64,000 bases of DNA from Paraburkholderia domus (GTDB lineage Bacteria > Pseudomonadota > Gammaproteobacteria > Burkholderiales > Burkholderiaceae), in assembly GCF_905220705.1 (NCBI RefSeq), contig NZ_CAJNAT010000031.1:1-64000 (forward strand), read 5' to 3'. Below are positions 35,299 through 43,939 of this stretch, piece by piece (position 1 is the stretch's first letter; the number at the start of each line of letters is the position of its first letter). Made by a program: the position numbers and the translations under genes. The notes beneath the pieces were generated by a model. It ran no database searches and had not been told where the DNA came from. It saw only the letters and a list, made by a program, of their open reading frames with translations.

Positions 35299-35481
35299 AC
35301 CTTTCTCCCCCGCGACTCGGCCGATTCGCGTTGAAATCCTGCTCGGCGCCGCTACCACCTGAACCCGTTGAGGCTGATTCCGAGGCGACCTCTTTGAGTA
35401 TAGACACCCTGACGCAGTGCCGGGAAGCAGCCCATATGCGTGCCTCAGGCGACCTCACTATGACAGGTCTGGATGCTATTT

Positions 35482-36987
35482 TTAAGTATCGAAGTACAGG
35501 TAAAACTCCCATGGATGGGGGCGCAGTTTGATCGAATCGATCTCGCGTTTGCGCTTGTATTCGATCCAGGTCTGGATCACGTCTTCAGTGAAAACATCGC
35601 CCTTGCGCAAGAACGCGTTATCGGCCTCCAACGCCGCGAGCGCCGCATCGAGCGAGTCTGGAACCTGCCGTATGTTGCGGGCTTCTTCGGGCGAAAGATC
35701 GTAGATGTTCCGGTCGAGCGGATCGCCCGGATCGGTCCTGTTTTCAATACCATCGAGGCCGGCCATCAGCATCGCCGCGAACGCAAGGTACGGGTTGGCT
35801 GACGGATCCGGGCAACGGAATTCGACACGCCGCGCGCCCGGCGAATTCGAATACATCGGGATGCGCGCGGCGGCCGAACGGTTACGCTGTGACATCGCCA
35901 GATTGACGGGTGCCTCGTAGCCCGGGACCAGCCGCTTGTACGAGTTGGTTGTCGGGGCGCAAAAAGCCATCAGCGCAGGTGCGTGTTGCAGCAAGCCGCC
36001 GATGTACCAGCGGCACAGGTCGGAAGTCAGCGCCCAACCGCTTGCCTCGTAAAAGAGATTCTCGTCGTCTTTCCACAGGCTCTGGTGGCAATGCATGCCG
36101 CTCGCGTTGTCGGCGAACAGCGGCTTCGGCATGAACGTGGCCACCTTCCCATGCCGGCGCGCGACGTTCTTGCAAACGTACTTGTAGATCATCACGTTGT
36201 CGGCCATGCGCGTGAGCGTTGCAAACCGCATGTCGATTTCGTTCTGGCCGGCTGTCGCAACCTCATGGTGATGCACTTCAATCTGTACGCCGGCCTGCTG
36301 CAGCGTCAACGCGATCTCCGAACGAATTTCCTGCAGCGTGTCGTGAGGCGGTACCGGGAAATAGCCCTCCTTGTAGCGCTGCTTATAGCCAAGATTGCCG
36401 CCGCCGTACGCGCCCTCGTCACGACCCGTATTCCAGTCGCCCTCGGACGACTCGACATAGTAGAAGCCGCAGTGCTGATCCTGGCCAAAGCGGATCGAAT
36501 CGAAGATGAAAAACTCGAGTTCGGGCCCGACATAGCATGTGGTTGCAATACCGGTTTGGCGTAGATAGTTTTCCGCCTTTCTCGCCACGTAGCGCGGATC
36601 GCGTGAATACGGCTGCTGCAAAACCGGGTCGACCACGTCACAGATGATCGACAGCGTCGGCGTCTCGCAAACCGGATCGACGAAAGCGGTCGCCGGATCG
36701 GGCCTGAGCAGCATGTCCGATTCGTGGATCTCCTGAAAGCCGCGGATCGACGAGCCGTCGAAGCCGATCCCGGCGTCGAAGAGATCCGGGTGAACTTCAG
36801 GAAGTGTGATCGAGAAGTGCTGCAAGAGTCCGGGTAAGTCGGTGAACTTCAGATCGACGATCTGGATATATTTTTCTCGCACCAGGTCGATCACATCGTT
36901 CGCGCTTCCCGGTCGAGTGACGCGGAAGCGGCCGGCTTCGGCGGACACCGCGAAAGGGGATGCCGAAGCTTGTGGCGTGGTGGACAT
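35482..36987 (-). CDS. Glutamine synthetase, type I (probable second paralogue)
   Basis: 501-residue ligase making glutamine from glutamate, ammonia and ATP. GS motifs are clear: the beta-grasp FDGSSIRGF, the catalytic GPELEFFIF, HHHEVATAGQNEIDMRFATL (ammonia/glutamate site), the ATP site GSNYK-type APTTNSYKRLVPGYEAPV, and NRSAAARIPMYS. The adenylylation loop appears as DRNIYDLSPEEARN with tyrosine, so control by adenylylation is possible. An N-terminal extension of about 25 residues (MSTTPQASASPFAV) is atypical; canonical GlnA begins near the DVIDLVREKYIQIVDLKFTD block. It may be a dedicated second GS, not the main one. Confidence 0.93.
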   Translation of the reverse strand: MSTTPQASASPFAVSAEAGRFRVTRPGSANDVIDLVREKYIQIVDLKFTDLPGLLQHFSITLPEVHPDLFDAGIGFDGSSIRGFQEIHESDMLLRPDPATAFVDPVCETPTLSIICDVVDPVLQQPYSRDPRYVARKAENYLRQTGIATTCYVGPELEFFIFDSIRFGQDQHCGFYYVESSEGDWNTGRDEGAYGGGNLGYKQRYKEGYFPVPPHDTLQEIRSEIALTLQQAGVQIEVHHHEVATAGQNEIDMRFATLTRMADNVMIYKYVCKNVARRHGKVATFMPKPLFADNASGMHCHQSLWKDDENLFYEASGWALTSDLCRWYIGGLLQHAPALMAFCAPTTNSYKRLVPGYEAPVNLAMSQRNRSAAARIPMYSNSPGARRVEFRCPDPSANPYLAFAAMLMAGLDGIENRTDPGDPLDRNIYDLSPEEARNIRQVPDSLDAALAALEADNAFLRKGDVFTEDVIQTWIEYKRKREIDSIKLRPHPWEFYLYFDT

Positions 36988-37072
36988 GGGCTCCCTCCTC
37001 TTCCGGCACCCGGCCTCTGGTCCAACTTTAGACTGTCCGCGAGCGAAAAGAAAACAAGGCCCTCGCGCCTCG

Positions 37073-37282
37073 CTACCGGTCTTCCGCCATCGCCTTCAGA
37101 TAGGCGTCGCCTGCATCTTGAGCCGCGGCGCGCATGGCGAAAGTGTCGTCCGAGACCATTGACCGTTTGACCTTTTGTGCCCCGAAGTCGACCAGCGTAA
37201 TGACCCACACATACTCGCCAGCCTGCTCGGCCGTTTGAACGAATGCGCGTATGTCTTCGCTATGGTCTGCCTTTGCGTTCAT
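37073..37282 (-). CDS. Small hypothetical protein, 69 aa
   Basis: Small soluble acidic protein (MNAKADHSEDIRAFVQTAEQAGEYVWVITLVDFGAQKV). No motif or family recognised. A ribosome site (GGAGG) is 5 bases before the start ATG at 37282, which is why this start is chosen over an upstream in-frame ATG. It lies between the glutamine synthetase and the GYD-domain gene, all on the minus strand, so it may be in the same transcript. Confidence 0.65.
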   Translation of the reverse strand: MNAKADHSEDIRAFVQTAEQAGEYVWVITLVDFGAQKVKRSMVSDDTFAMRAAAQDAGDAYLKAMAEDR

Positions 37283-37344
37283 AGTGACCTCCTGGGAAAG
37301 AGTCGCAGAAAGAAACCGGCTCGCATGCCGGATGACTGCCGCTT

Positions 37345-37638
37345 TTATGGAAGTTTGCCGATAATCGCGCTGCATTCGTCCTTCGTGAATGCACGGAGCG
37401 TTTGCGTGCGGACATTGCCTGCTGACCCTAGCGCGTAGCCGAAGGCCGCGAAGCTTTGCTCATCCGGTGCGTCGATGACCGTGACAATGTCGTATTTGCC
37501 CACCGTCCAGTAGATCTCTTTCATTTCACAGCCAAAGGTTTTGGCCAACTCCGCCGCTTGACCGGCCCGCTGCGGGCTGTTTTTGACGTTGCGTATGCCT
37601 TGATCGGTGAATTGTGCAAGAACCACATAAGTTGCCAT
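37345..37638 (-). CDS. GYD-domain protein
   Basis: 97-residue protein with the ferredoxin-like GYD domain: VVLAQFTDQGIRNVKNSPQRA, then EIYWTVGKYDIVTVIDAPDEQSFAAFGYALGSAGNVRTQTLRAFTKDE. The WTVGKYDIVTVIDAPD stretch is the family hallmark. Function is unknown; these small proteins are often near stress genes. Upstream of the small hypothetical and the glutamine synthetase on the same strand. Confidence 0.88.
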   Translation of the reverse strand: MATYVVLAQFTDQGIRNVKNSPQRAGQAAELAKTFGCEMKEIYWTVGKYDIVTVIDAPDEQSFAAFGYALGSAGNVRTQTLRAFTKDECSAIIGKLP

Positions 37639-37937
37639 GGAGATTCCCCTTACGATTGGTACGAATCGGAATTGATACGCGCAAGCTCGACCGCAAACGC
37701 TCCTGCGATCACGTTGCCTGAAAGCGCTCGGCGCGTAACCTGAGTGTAGGCAATGGAAGCGCGCGCCACTGGGTGTTTGGCTTCATGGGCGGTTGAGGAA
37801 TGCTCGAAACACAGACGATGGGCGGATGGATCTGTGTGGCAAATCCCGTTGCTTTCGTGACCTGCAAATGACCTTGCGTGCCGCCCTTCCTGGGGTTACG
37901 TTGGCAATCATCTGGCTAACCTTCAGGAGATGGTGCG
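37639..37937. other. 299-base gap with divergent promoters
   Basis: Separates the minus-strand GYD gene from the plus-strand HbpS gene. No dyad, RNA or further gene recognised. Confidence 0.4.
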
Positions 37938-38462
37938 ATGCAAAACCTCCTCCGGATCGCCTGCGCAGCCTGCCTCGTCGTGGCAACCGTTGCGACAGCG
38001 CAAACCCCGGCCTCACAACCCCCCGCAGGTGGGACGTCTGACAAGATGCCTTTCGATATTCCCTATGGCACTACGATTGGTCTGGACACCGCGAAGAGGC
38101 TGCTCGCGCTGGCAGAAGCCGAAGCGAGGAAGCACGACTGGAAAATGAACATCGCTGTCGTCGACACGCATGGCGAACTCCTCGCGTTCGAACGAATGGA
38201 CGGTGCGCAGTATGCGTCGATCGAGATATCGCAGAACAAGGCGCGAACGTCAGCAAGATTTCGTCGCGAAACCCGTGTCTTCTACAACCAGTTTGAGACC
38301 GGACATGCATATGTGAACACCTTGGAAGCGGGGCTGGTCGCATCGCCGGGAGGTTTTCCGCTCGTAGAAGGAGGAAAGCTCGTCGGCGCCATCGGTTGTA
38401 GTGGTGGCACAGGCGAACAGGACGCATCCGTGTGCAAGGCGGCCGCCGATGCGATCAAATAG
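37938..38462 (+). CDS. Exported GlcG/HbpS-family heme-binding-like protein
   Basis: 174-residue protein with a Sec signal (MQNLLRIACAACLVVATVATAQ, cut after TAQ or nearby). The mature domain is the GlcG/HbpS fold (DUF336): IPYGTTIGLDTAKRLLALAEAEARKHDWKMNIAVVDTHGELLAFERMDGAQYASIEISQNKA and the C-terminal GGFPLVEGGKLVGAIGCSGGTGEQD. HbpS in Streptomyces binds heme and guards against oxidative stress; here the role is inferred only. A cupin gene follows on the same strand. Confidence 0.9.
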   Translation: MQNLLRIACAACLVVATVATAQTPASQPPAGGTSDKMPFDIPYGTTIGLDTAKRLLALAEAEARKHDWKMNIAVVDTHGELLAFERMDGAQYASIEISQNKARTSARFRRETRVFYNQFETGHAYVNTLEAGLVASPGGFPLVEGGKLVGAIGCSGGTGEQDASVCKAAADAIK

Positions 38463-38625
38463 TGCGACGCCACTGTCCGCAGCATCCGACGACGAAATTG
38501 ATGCGGCGTCCTCAGGTGTTCCCCTAGTTTCCAGCTGTCTGCTCAATGGTGCGACAATCAAGCAGGGACAAGCCACTTCAGCGCGCCCTACGCCGGAAGG
38601 TCCGCTCTTTCAAAAGGACAAGAAC

Positions 38626-39090
38626 ATGCGTCGATACATCTATCTCGCGGCGTTGCCTGGCGCCTTTGTTGCTGGCATGTTCGTATCCCATCTGGGTACT
38701 CCGGCGCACGCCCAGGCACCAAATGCGGCGCTGACGGCGCAGATCATTGACCTGGCAGCCCTAACCGATGCCGATCTTGGCGCACAGATTCCGAACATGG
38801 GTACCCTGCGTTCGAAGGGTCTGGTCGTCACACCAAGCGGGACCGTCGCCGTGCAGACCGGTAACGTGCCCAAGCATACGCACAGAGGTTCTGACGAGAT
38901 CCAGTACGTGATTTCGGGAAGCGGCACTTTCTGGCTAGGCGACGAACAGCGTCAGATTCATGCCGGCGACCTGATCATTATCCCGAAGGGAACCGTACAT
39001 GCGGGGTCCGAGCCGACCAGCGGCGAATTCAAGGTCCTTTCTATCAAGCTGCCGCCGCAAGCGCCAGGCGACATGCAGATGGTTCCCTGA
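38626..39090 (+). CDS. Exported cupin-domain protein
   Basis: 154-residue protein with a signal peptide (MRRYIYLAALPGAFVAGMFVSHLGTPAHA, cut after AHA). The cupin barrel covers the rest: metal ligands are likely in VPKHTHRGSDEIQYVISGSG (two His and Glu) and the second motif GDLIIIPKGTVHAG. No specific activity can be assigned. The ribosome site AAAGGA precedes the start at 38626; a longer frame overlapping the HbpS stop is rejected. It follows the HbpS gene by 163 bases. Confidence 0.87.
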   Translation: MRRYIYLAALPGAFVAGMFVSHLGTPAHAQAPNAALTAQIIDLAALTDADLGAQIPNMGTLRSKGLVVTPSGTVAVQTGNVPKHTHRGSDEIQYVISGSGTFWLGDEQRQIHAGDLIIIPKGTVHAGSEPTSGEFKVLSIKLPPQAPGDMQMVP

Positions 39091-39650
39091 CGTGTCGTCG
39101 ATATCCAGTCGTTGCGGTAGTTCAAGGAACCACCGCAACCTTCGCCGCAAATGAACGGCTTCGAGAAATCGCGGCGCTAAACCTGACTTATCGAGTGGCT
39201 CGTACACCGCCGCGAGCCTCACTGGCCCCGCCAAATACTCCACACCAGTTGCCCTGGATCCGCCTCTCGAGCGCGCAGCCCGGTTGGGTTCGATTACCCT
39301 CGCGGCTTGCCGAGTCTATCTTTGCAGAATACGCATCGATGGAGATCGAAGCGAAAACTGATCGGGAACCTTGATCAGAAAGAGGCGTTCACTCGGTCCA
39401 TACGAACGTCCTGCCCGCGCAGTTTCTAATTCGACGATCGACCGACACGAACGGCATAGCAAACGGATATTGCTCGCCGATACGCCGGTCCATTCGAAAA
39501 CACCCGATCAGGCAGACGGGGCAAACCGCCGACAAGACCTCAAAATCTTCCACAAAGAAATACAAAGCACAAATTCTTCGTTCGTCAGTCGCGGCTCCAT
39601 CACTAGACTGTGATGCAACTTGTCATAACAAGTACCAACAACCCCAGATC
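39091..39650. other. 560-base gap upstream of the GntR gene
   Basis: Lower GC than average. Two short open frames (39371-39613 plus and one minus) lack a ribosome site and coding character. The operator at 39618-39633 is the one clear signal; nothing else recognised. Confidence 0.5.
39618..39633. promoter_or_regulatory. HutC-type operator for the GntR regulator
   Basis: ACTTGTCATAACAAGT is a perfect six-base inverted repeat (ACTTGT/ACAAGT) with a four-base centre, the form expected for HutC-subfamily GntR regulators. It is 17 bases before the regulator's ATG, so binding would repress the gene and the whole downstream run. Confidence 0.75.
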
Positions 39651-40430
39651 ATGCTGAAACCCGACCCTGCCAACGTGCTTCCTCTTTCCGCTCCTCCGCT
39701 CTATGAGCAGATAAAGACGGAGCTGCGCTCGCGTATTCTCAATGGCACGTATGCGGCGCATTCCCAGATGCCGTCTGAAAACGACCTCTGTACGATGTTC
39801 AACGTCAGTCGCATCACCGTGCGGCAAGCGCTCGGCGACCTGCAAAAAGAAGGCCTTGTCTTCAAACTTCACGGTAAGGGTACCTTCGTCGCCAAGCCGA
39901 AAGCCTTCCAGAATGTTAGTGCGTTGCAGGGCTTCGCCGAAGCGATGTCGTCGATGGGATACGAGATCGTCAACCAGCTCAAATACATCCGCTTCATTCC
40001 CGCTACCGCCCACATCGCTGGCCGGCTCAAACTGCCCGAGGGCGCGAAAGTCGCCGAAATCAATCGTGTGCGTCTGCTCAATCGCGAGCCCGTGTCCCTC
40101 GAAATCACCTGGGTCCCGGAAGCGTTAGGCAAACGTCTTGCCAGCGCCGACCTCGTCACGCGCGACATCTTCCTGATTCTCGAGAACGACTGCGCCGTGC
40201 CGCTCGGCCACGCCGACGTCTCTATCGACGCGATTCTCGCCGACGATGAGATCGTCGAAGCCCTGGACGTTGAGGAAGGCAGCCCGGTGCTGCGCATCGA
40301 ACGTCTTACACATAGCACGGACGGCACGCCGATCGACTACGAATACCTCTATTTCCGGGGCGACGCGTTTCAGTACCGCTTTCGCATCGACCGTCAGAAA
40401 GAGAAAAAGACCACAAGGAAGACGAAATGA
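39651..40430 (+). CDS. GntR-family (HutC subfamily) regulator
   Basis: 259-residue regulator. The GntR winged helix is at residues 15-80 (PLYEQIKTELRSRILNGTYAAHSQMPSENDLCTMFNVSRITVRQALGDLQKEGLVFKLHGKGTFV) and the UTRA effector domain follows (residues 100-240, with the closing YEYLYFRGDAFQYRFRID). Its stop overlaps the flavoprotein start by ATGA, so it is translated with the AprA-like gene. It probably controls the AprAB/ABC operon and responds to its substrate. A palindromic site lies just upstream. Confidence 0.95.
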   Translation: MLKPDPANVLPLSAPPLYEQIKTELRSRILNGTYAAHSQMPSENDLCTMFNVSRITVRQALGDLQKEGLVFKLHGKGTFVAKPKAFQNVSALQGFAEAMSSMGYEIVNQLKYIRFIPATAHIAGRLKLPEGAKVAEINRVRLLNREPVSLEITWVPEALGKRLASADLVTRDIFLILENDCAVPLGHADVSIDAILADDEIVEALDVEEGSPVLRIERLTHSTDGTPIDYEYLYFRGDAFQYRFRIDRQKEKKTTRKTK

Positions 40431-42160
40431 ATACGCACGTGATCGAGTACGACCTGGTCGTGGTAGGTGGCGGCACTGCCGGCCCGATGGCTGCCGTGAA
40501 AGCGAAGGAACAGAATCCGAACCTGAAGGTGTTGCTACTGGAAAAAGCTAATGTCAAACGCAGCGGCGCGATTTCGATGGGCATGGATGGTCTGAATAAC
40601 GCCATCATCCCCGGCCACGCGACGCCCGAGCAGTACACCCGGGAAATCACTATCGCCAACGACGGCATTGTCGATCAGGCAGCCGTTTATGCATACGCCC
40701 AGCACAGCTTCAAGACCATCGAAGAACTCGACCGCTGGGGTGTGAAGTTCGAAAAAGACGGCACCGGCGACTATGCAGTCAAGAAAGTGCATCACATGGG
40801 CTCCTATGTTCTGCCGATGCCAGAAGGCCACGACATCAAGAAAGTGCTCTACCGGCAACTCAAACGCGCGCGCATTGCGATCACCAATCGCATCGTCGTC
40901 ACACGCGTTCTGACTGACGCGCAAGGGCGCGCCTGCGGCGTGCTGGGCTTCGATTGCCGTACGGCGGATTTTTATGTGGTGCGCGCCAAGGCGGTGATTC
41001 TCTGCTGCGGAGCCGCGGGCCGCCTCGGTTTGCCATCCTCGGGATACCTGATGGGAACCTACGAGAACCCTACCAACGCCGGCGACGGCTACGCGATGGC
41101 CTATCACGCCGGCGCTGCACTGGCAAACCTCGAGTGTTTCCAGATCAACCCGCTGATCAAGGACTACAACGGCCCCGCCTGCGCCTACGTTACCGGACCG
41201 CTCGGCGGCTTCACCGCGAACGGCAAGGGCGAACGCTTCATCGAATGCGATTACTGGAGCGGCCAGATGATGTGGGAGTTCTATCAGGAACTCCAAAGCG
41301 GCAACGGACCGGTGTTTCTGAAGCTCGACCATCTCGCCGAAGAAACCATTCAAACCATCGAGCAGATTTTGCACACGAACGAGCGTCCGAGCCGTGGACG
41401 TTTCCATGCGGGACGCGGCACCGATTACCGGCAGCAGATGATCGAAATGCACATCTCCGAGATCGGCTTTTGCAGCGGCCATAGCGCATCGGGCGTCTAT
41501 GTAAACGAGCGCGCGGAGACCACGGTCGCCGGTCTCTACGCTGCCGGGGACATGGCTGCCGTGCCGCACAACTACATGCTCGGCGCGTTCACCTATGGCT
41601 GGTTCGCGGGACAGAACGCGGCACAATACGTCGACGGCCGCGAGCATGTGGCGCTCGATAGCGCGCAAGTGGAAGCGGAGCGCACGCGGATCTACGCGCC
41701 GCTCAAACGCGAGACGGGACTTGCTCCGGCGCAAGTCGAATACAAGCTGCGCCGCATGGTGAACGACTATCTTCAGCCGCCGAAGGTCACGCGCAAAATG
41801 GAAATCGGCCTGCAACGTTTCGCGGAAATCGCGACCGACATCGACCAGATCAAAGCCGACAATCCGCACGAACTGATGCGCGCCGCGGAAGTGCGGGCGA
41901 TTCGCGACTGCGCCGAAATGGCGGCACACGCGTCGCTGTATCGCACGGAAAGCCGATGGGGGCTGTACCACCATCGCGTCGATTATCCGCAGCGCGACGA
42001 CTCGGAATGGTTTTGCCACACGCATCTGAAGAAAGACGCGTCGGGTCGCATGGCCAGCGAAAAACGCGCCGTCGAACCGTATGTGGTGCCGCTCGATGAC
42101 CACGAAAGTCACGCCTATCAGAACCTGCGCATCGGCGAGCCCGCGCTCGCCGATGCCTGA
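40427..42160 (+). CDS. AprA-like FAD flavoprotein (fumarate reductase/APS reductase family)
   Basis: 577-residue FAD oxidoreductase of the succinate dehydrogenase/fumarate reductase/AprA family. FAD-binding Rossmann motif VVVGGGTAGPMAAVKA is at residues 10-25; other blocks are RSGAISMGMDGLNNAI, KAVILCCGAAGRLGLPSSGY and ETTVAGLYAAGDMAAVPHNYMLGAFTYGWFAGQNAA. The ferredoxin next to it has the AprB-type double [4Fe-4S] layout, so the pair resembles a paralogue of APS reductase AprAB. No membrane anchor. Not assigned as AprA, because the substrate is unknown and the operon carries an importer. Confidence 0.85.
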   Translation: MNTHVIEYDLVVVGGGTAGPMAAVKAKEQNPNLKVLLLEKANVKRSGAISMGMDGLNNAIIPGHATPEQYTREITIANDGIVDQAAVYAYAQHSFKTIEELDRWGVKFEKDGTGDYAVKKVHHMGSYVLPMPEGHDIKKVLYRQLKRARIAITNRIVVTRVLTDAQGRACGVLGFDCRTADFYVVRAKAVILCCGAAGRLGLPSSGYLMGTYENPTNAGDGYAMAYHAGAALANLECFQINPLIKDYNGPACAYVTGPLGGFTANGKGERFIECDYWSGQMMWEFYQELQSGNGPVFLKLDHLAEETIQTIEQILHTNERPSRGRFHAGRGTDYRQQMIEMHISEIGFCSGHSASGVYVNERAETTVAGLYAAGDMAAVPHNYMLGAFTYGWFAGQNAAQYVDGREHVALDSAQVEAERTRIYAPLKRETGLAPAQVEYKLRRMVNDYLQPPKVTRKMEIGLQRFAEIATDIDQIKADNPHELMRAAEVRAIRDCAEMAAHASLYRTESRWGLYHHRVDYPQRDDSEWFCHTHLKKDASGRMASEKRAVEPYVVPLDDHESHAYQNLRIGEPALADA

Positions 42161-42169
42161 GGAGCCACC

Positions 42170-42415
42170 ATGTCCACGACACCGCACAACATTTTCCAGC
42201 GCAGCGCCGCACCGGTCACGATCGACGAAGACAAATGCATCGCCGACAAAGGCTGCACCGTCTGCGTGGATGTCTGCCCGCTCGACCTGCTCGCGATCGA
42301 CCTGACCAGGGGCAAGGCCTATATGAAGTTCGACGAATGCTGGTACTGCATGCCATGCGAGAAAGATTGCCCGACCGATGCGGTCAGGGTCGACATTCCG
42401 TATCTGCTGCGCTAG
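42170..42415 (+). CDS. AprB-like ferredoxin with two [4Fe-4S] clusters
   Basis: 81-residue iron-sulfur protein. Cysteines at 23, 29, 32 and 36 (spacing C-x5-C-x2-C-x3-C) and at 57, 60, 63 and 67 (C-x2-C-x2-C-x3-C) match the two cluster sites seen in AprB, including the FDECWYCMPCEKDCPTDAV segment. It starts 9 bases after the flavoprotein stop and probably passes electrons to its FAD. Much shorter than AprB, which has a C-terminal tail. Confidence 0.9.
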   Translation: MSTTPHNIFQRSAAPVTIDEDKCIADKGCTVCVDVCPLDLLAIDLTRGKAYMKFDECWYCMPCEKDCPTDAVRVDIPYLLR

Positions 42416-42468
42416 TAGCAATTCAATCAGACCAAAACGTTGTTTCCCTATCAACCGGGGCTTAACTC

Positions 42469-43899
42469 ATGAAACTCCGTCAATTGCTTGCCGCAACCCT
42501 CCTCGCGAGCGGCCTGTTTTCACTCACAGCTGGCGCGGCGCGCGCCGGGACGATCCGCGTGGCGATCGGCACACAGGACACGACGATCAATTGCGCGACC
42601 GGCGGCCTGCTGATCCGCGAGTTGAATCTGCTCGACAAATATCTGCCGCACGACGGCAAATACAAAGACGTCAAATACGACGTGCAATGGAAAGACTTCA
42701 CGTCCGGTGCGCCGATGACCAACGAAATGGTGGCGGACAAACTCGACTTCGGATCGATGGCGGATTTTCCCGGTTCGTTGAACGGAGCGGCCTTCCAGAA
42801 GGCCGGCAAGAAGAGCGTATTCATCACCGTACTCTCGGGCAGTATCGACGGCAGCGGCAACGGCATCGTCGTGCCGGTCGATTCATCCATTCGTTCGATC
42901 GCCGACCTGAAAGGCAAGACGATCTCGGTGCCATTCGCCTCGACGTCGCATGGCATGCTGTTGCGGGCGATCAAGGCGCAAGGCTGGAATCCCGACACCG
43001 ACGTCAACATCATCACGCAATCGCCCGAGGTGGCAGGTAGTGCGTTGAAGGCGCATAAGATCGACGCACACGCCGACTTCGTGCCGTTCGCAGAACTCTT
43101 CCCCTTCCGCGGCTTTGCGCGCAAGATTTACGACGGTGCGCAGGCCCACGCGCCGACCTTCCACGGCACGCTCGTTGACGCCGACTATGCGAAACGCTAT
43201 CCGGAAGTTGTGGTCGCGTACCTGCGCGCGGTGATCGAGGCGAATCAGCTGTTTGCGCAAGATCCCGAGAAGTACAGCCAGTTGATCCAGAAGGTGACCG
43301 GCATCGACGCCGAGGTCAATTATCTGTTCCACGGGCCGCTCGGTCTGCAGACGCGCGATCTGACGTGGAAGCCCGAATACCGGCAGGCGACCGTCACGGC
43401 CATCGGCACACTCAAACTGCTGAAGAAGACCGACGTCGATCTGGATGTCAACACCTTCATCGACGATCGCTATATCCGCGAAGCGTTCAGGCAATCCGGA
43501 CTGAACTACGACGCGGCGCTCAAGAACTACGCGAAACAGCCGCTCGTCGCCCATGACGTGCAAACGGGCAAACCCATCACGGATTTTCGCAGCGTGACGC
43601 AGGTCTGGCTCGATGGCGAAGACAAGGTGCGCAACTATGCGTCGGCGCAGGAGGCCTTCGCCGCGCTCAACTCGCTGGAGCAAGGCGGCAAGAAAGCGCG
43701 CGTCGTCTACGTCCAGGACCGTTCGAGCGGACTGAAACTGTTCGCCAGTCAGGCGTGGTACGTGAAGGACGCCAAGGGCAACATCAGTGCATTCCTGCTG
43801 AAAGAAGGCGCGGACAGTTACGCGAAACAGGTCGACGGCAGAGTCGTGGATTTCGCCGCCGCGAAGACCGACGCCACGCAAGCGGTCGCGGCACGCTAA
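42469..43899 (+). CDS. ABC transporter substrate-binding protein (NitT/TauT type)
   Basis: 476-residue periplasmic binding protein with a Sec signal (MKLRQLLAATLLASGLFSLTAGAARA). The mature part begins GTIRVAIGTQDTTINCATGG and continues with blocks typical of the NitT/TauT (SsuA-like) class: KLDFGSMADFPGSLNGAA, GKTISVPFASTSHGMLLRAI and VVAYLRAVIEANQLF. The protein is longer than usual (about 320), with an extra C-terminal region (residues 350-470). The substrate is likely an organic anion such as a sulfonate, an inference from family and neighbours. Confidence 0.9.
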   Translation: MKLRQLLAATLLASGLFSLTAGAARAGTIRVAIGTQDTTINCATGGLLIRELNLLDKYLPHDGKYKDVKYDVQWKDFTSGAPMTNEMVADKLDFGSMADFPGSLNGAAFQKAGKKSVFITVLSGSIDGSGNGIVVPVDSSIRSIADLKGKTISVPFASTSHGMLLRAIKAQGWNPDTDVNIITQSPEVAGSALKAHKIDAHADFVPFAELFPFRGFARKIYDGAQAHAPTFHGTLVDADYAKRYPEVVVAYLRAVIEANQLFAQDPEKYSQLIQKVTGIDAEVNYLFHGPLGLQTRDLTWKPEYRQATVTAIGTLKLLKKTDVDLDVNTFIDDRYIREAFRQSGLNYDAALKNYAKQPLVAHDVQTGKPITDFRSVTQVWLDGEDKVRNYASAQEAFAALNSLEQGGKKARVVYVQDRSSGLKLFASQAWYVKDAKGNISAFLLKEGADSYAKQVDGRVVDFAAAKTDATQAVAAR

Positions 43900-43939
43900 C
43901 TACCCATTCAGCGGCACTCATCCATCACAGGAGCTCTCG

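Noticed and set aside
39371..39613. 80-codon frame upstream of the GntR gene
   Set aside because: Arg/Ser-rich translation with no ribosome site; composition unlike local genes.
40535..42454. Long minus-strand frame (639 codons) opposite the AprA-like gene
   Set aside because: Antisense shadow; no motif and the plus-strand flavoprotein is clear.
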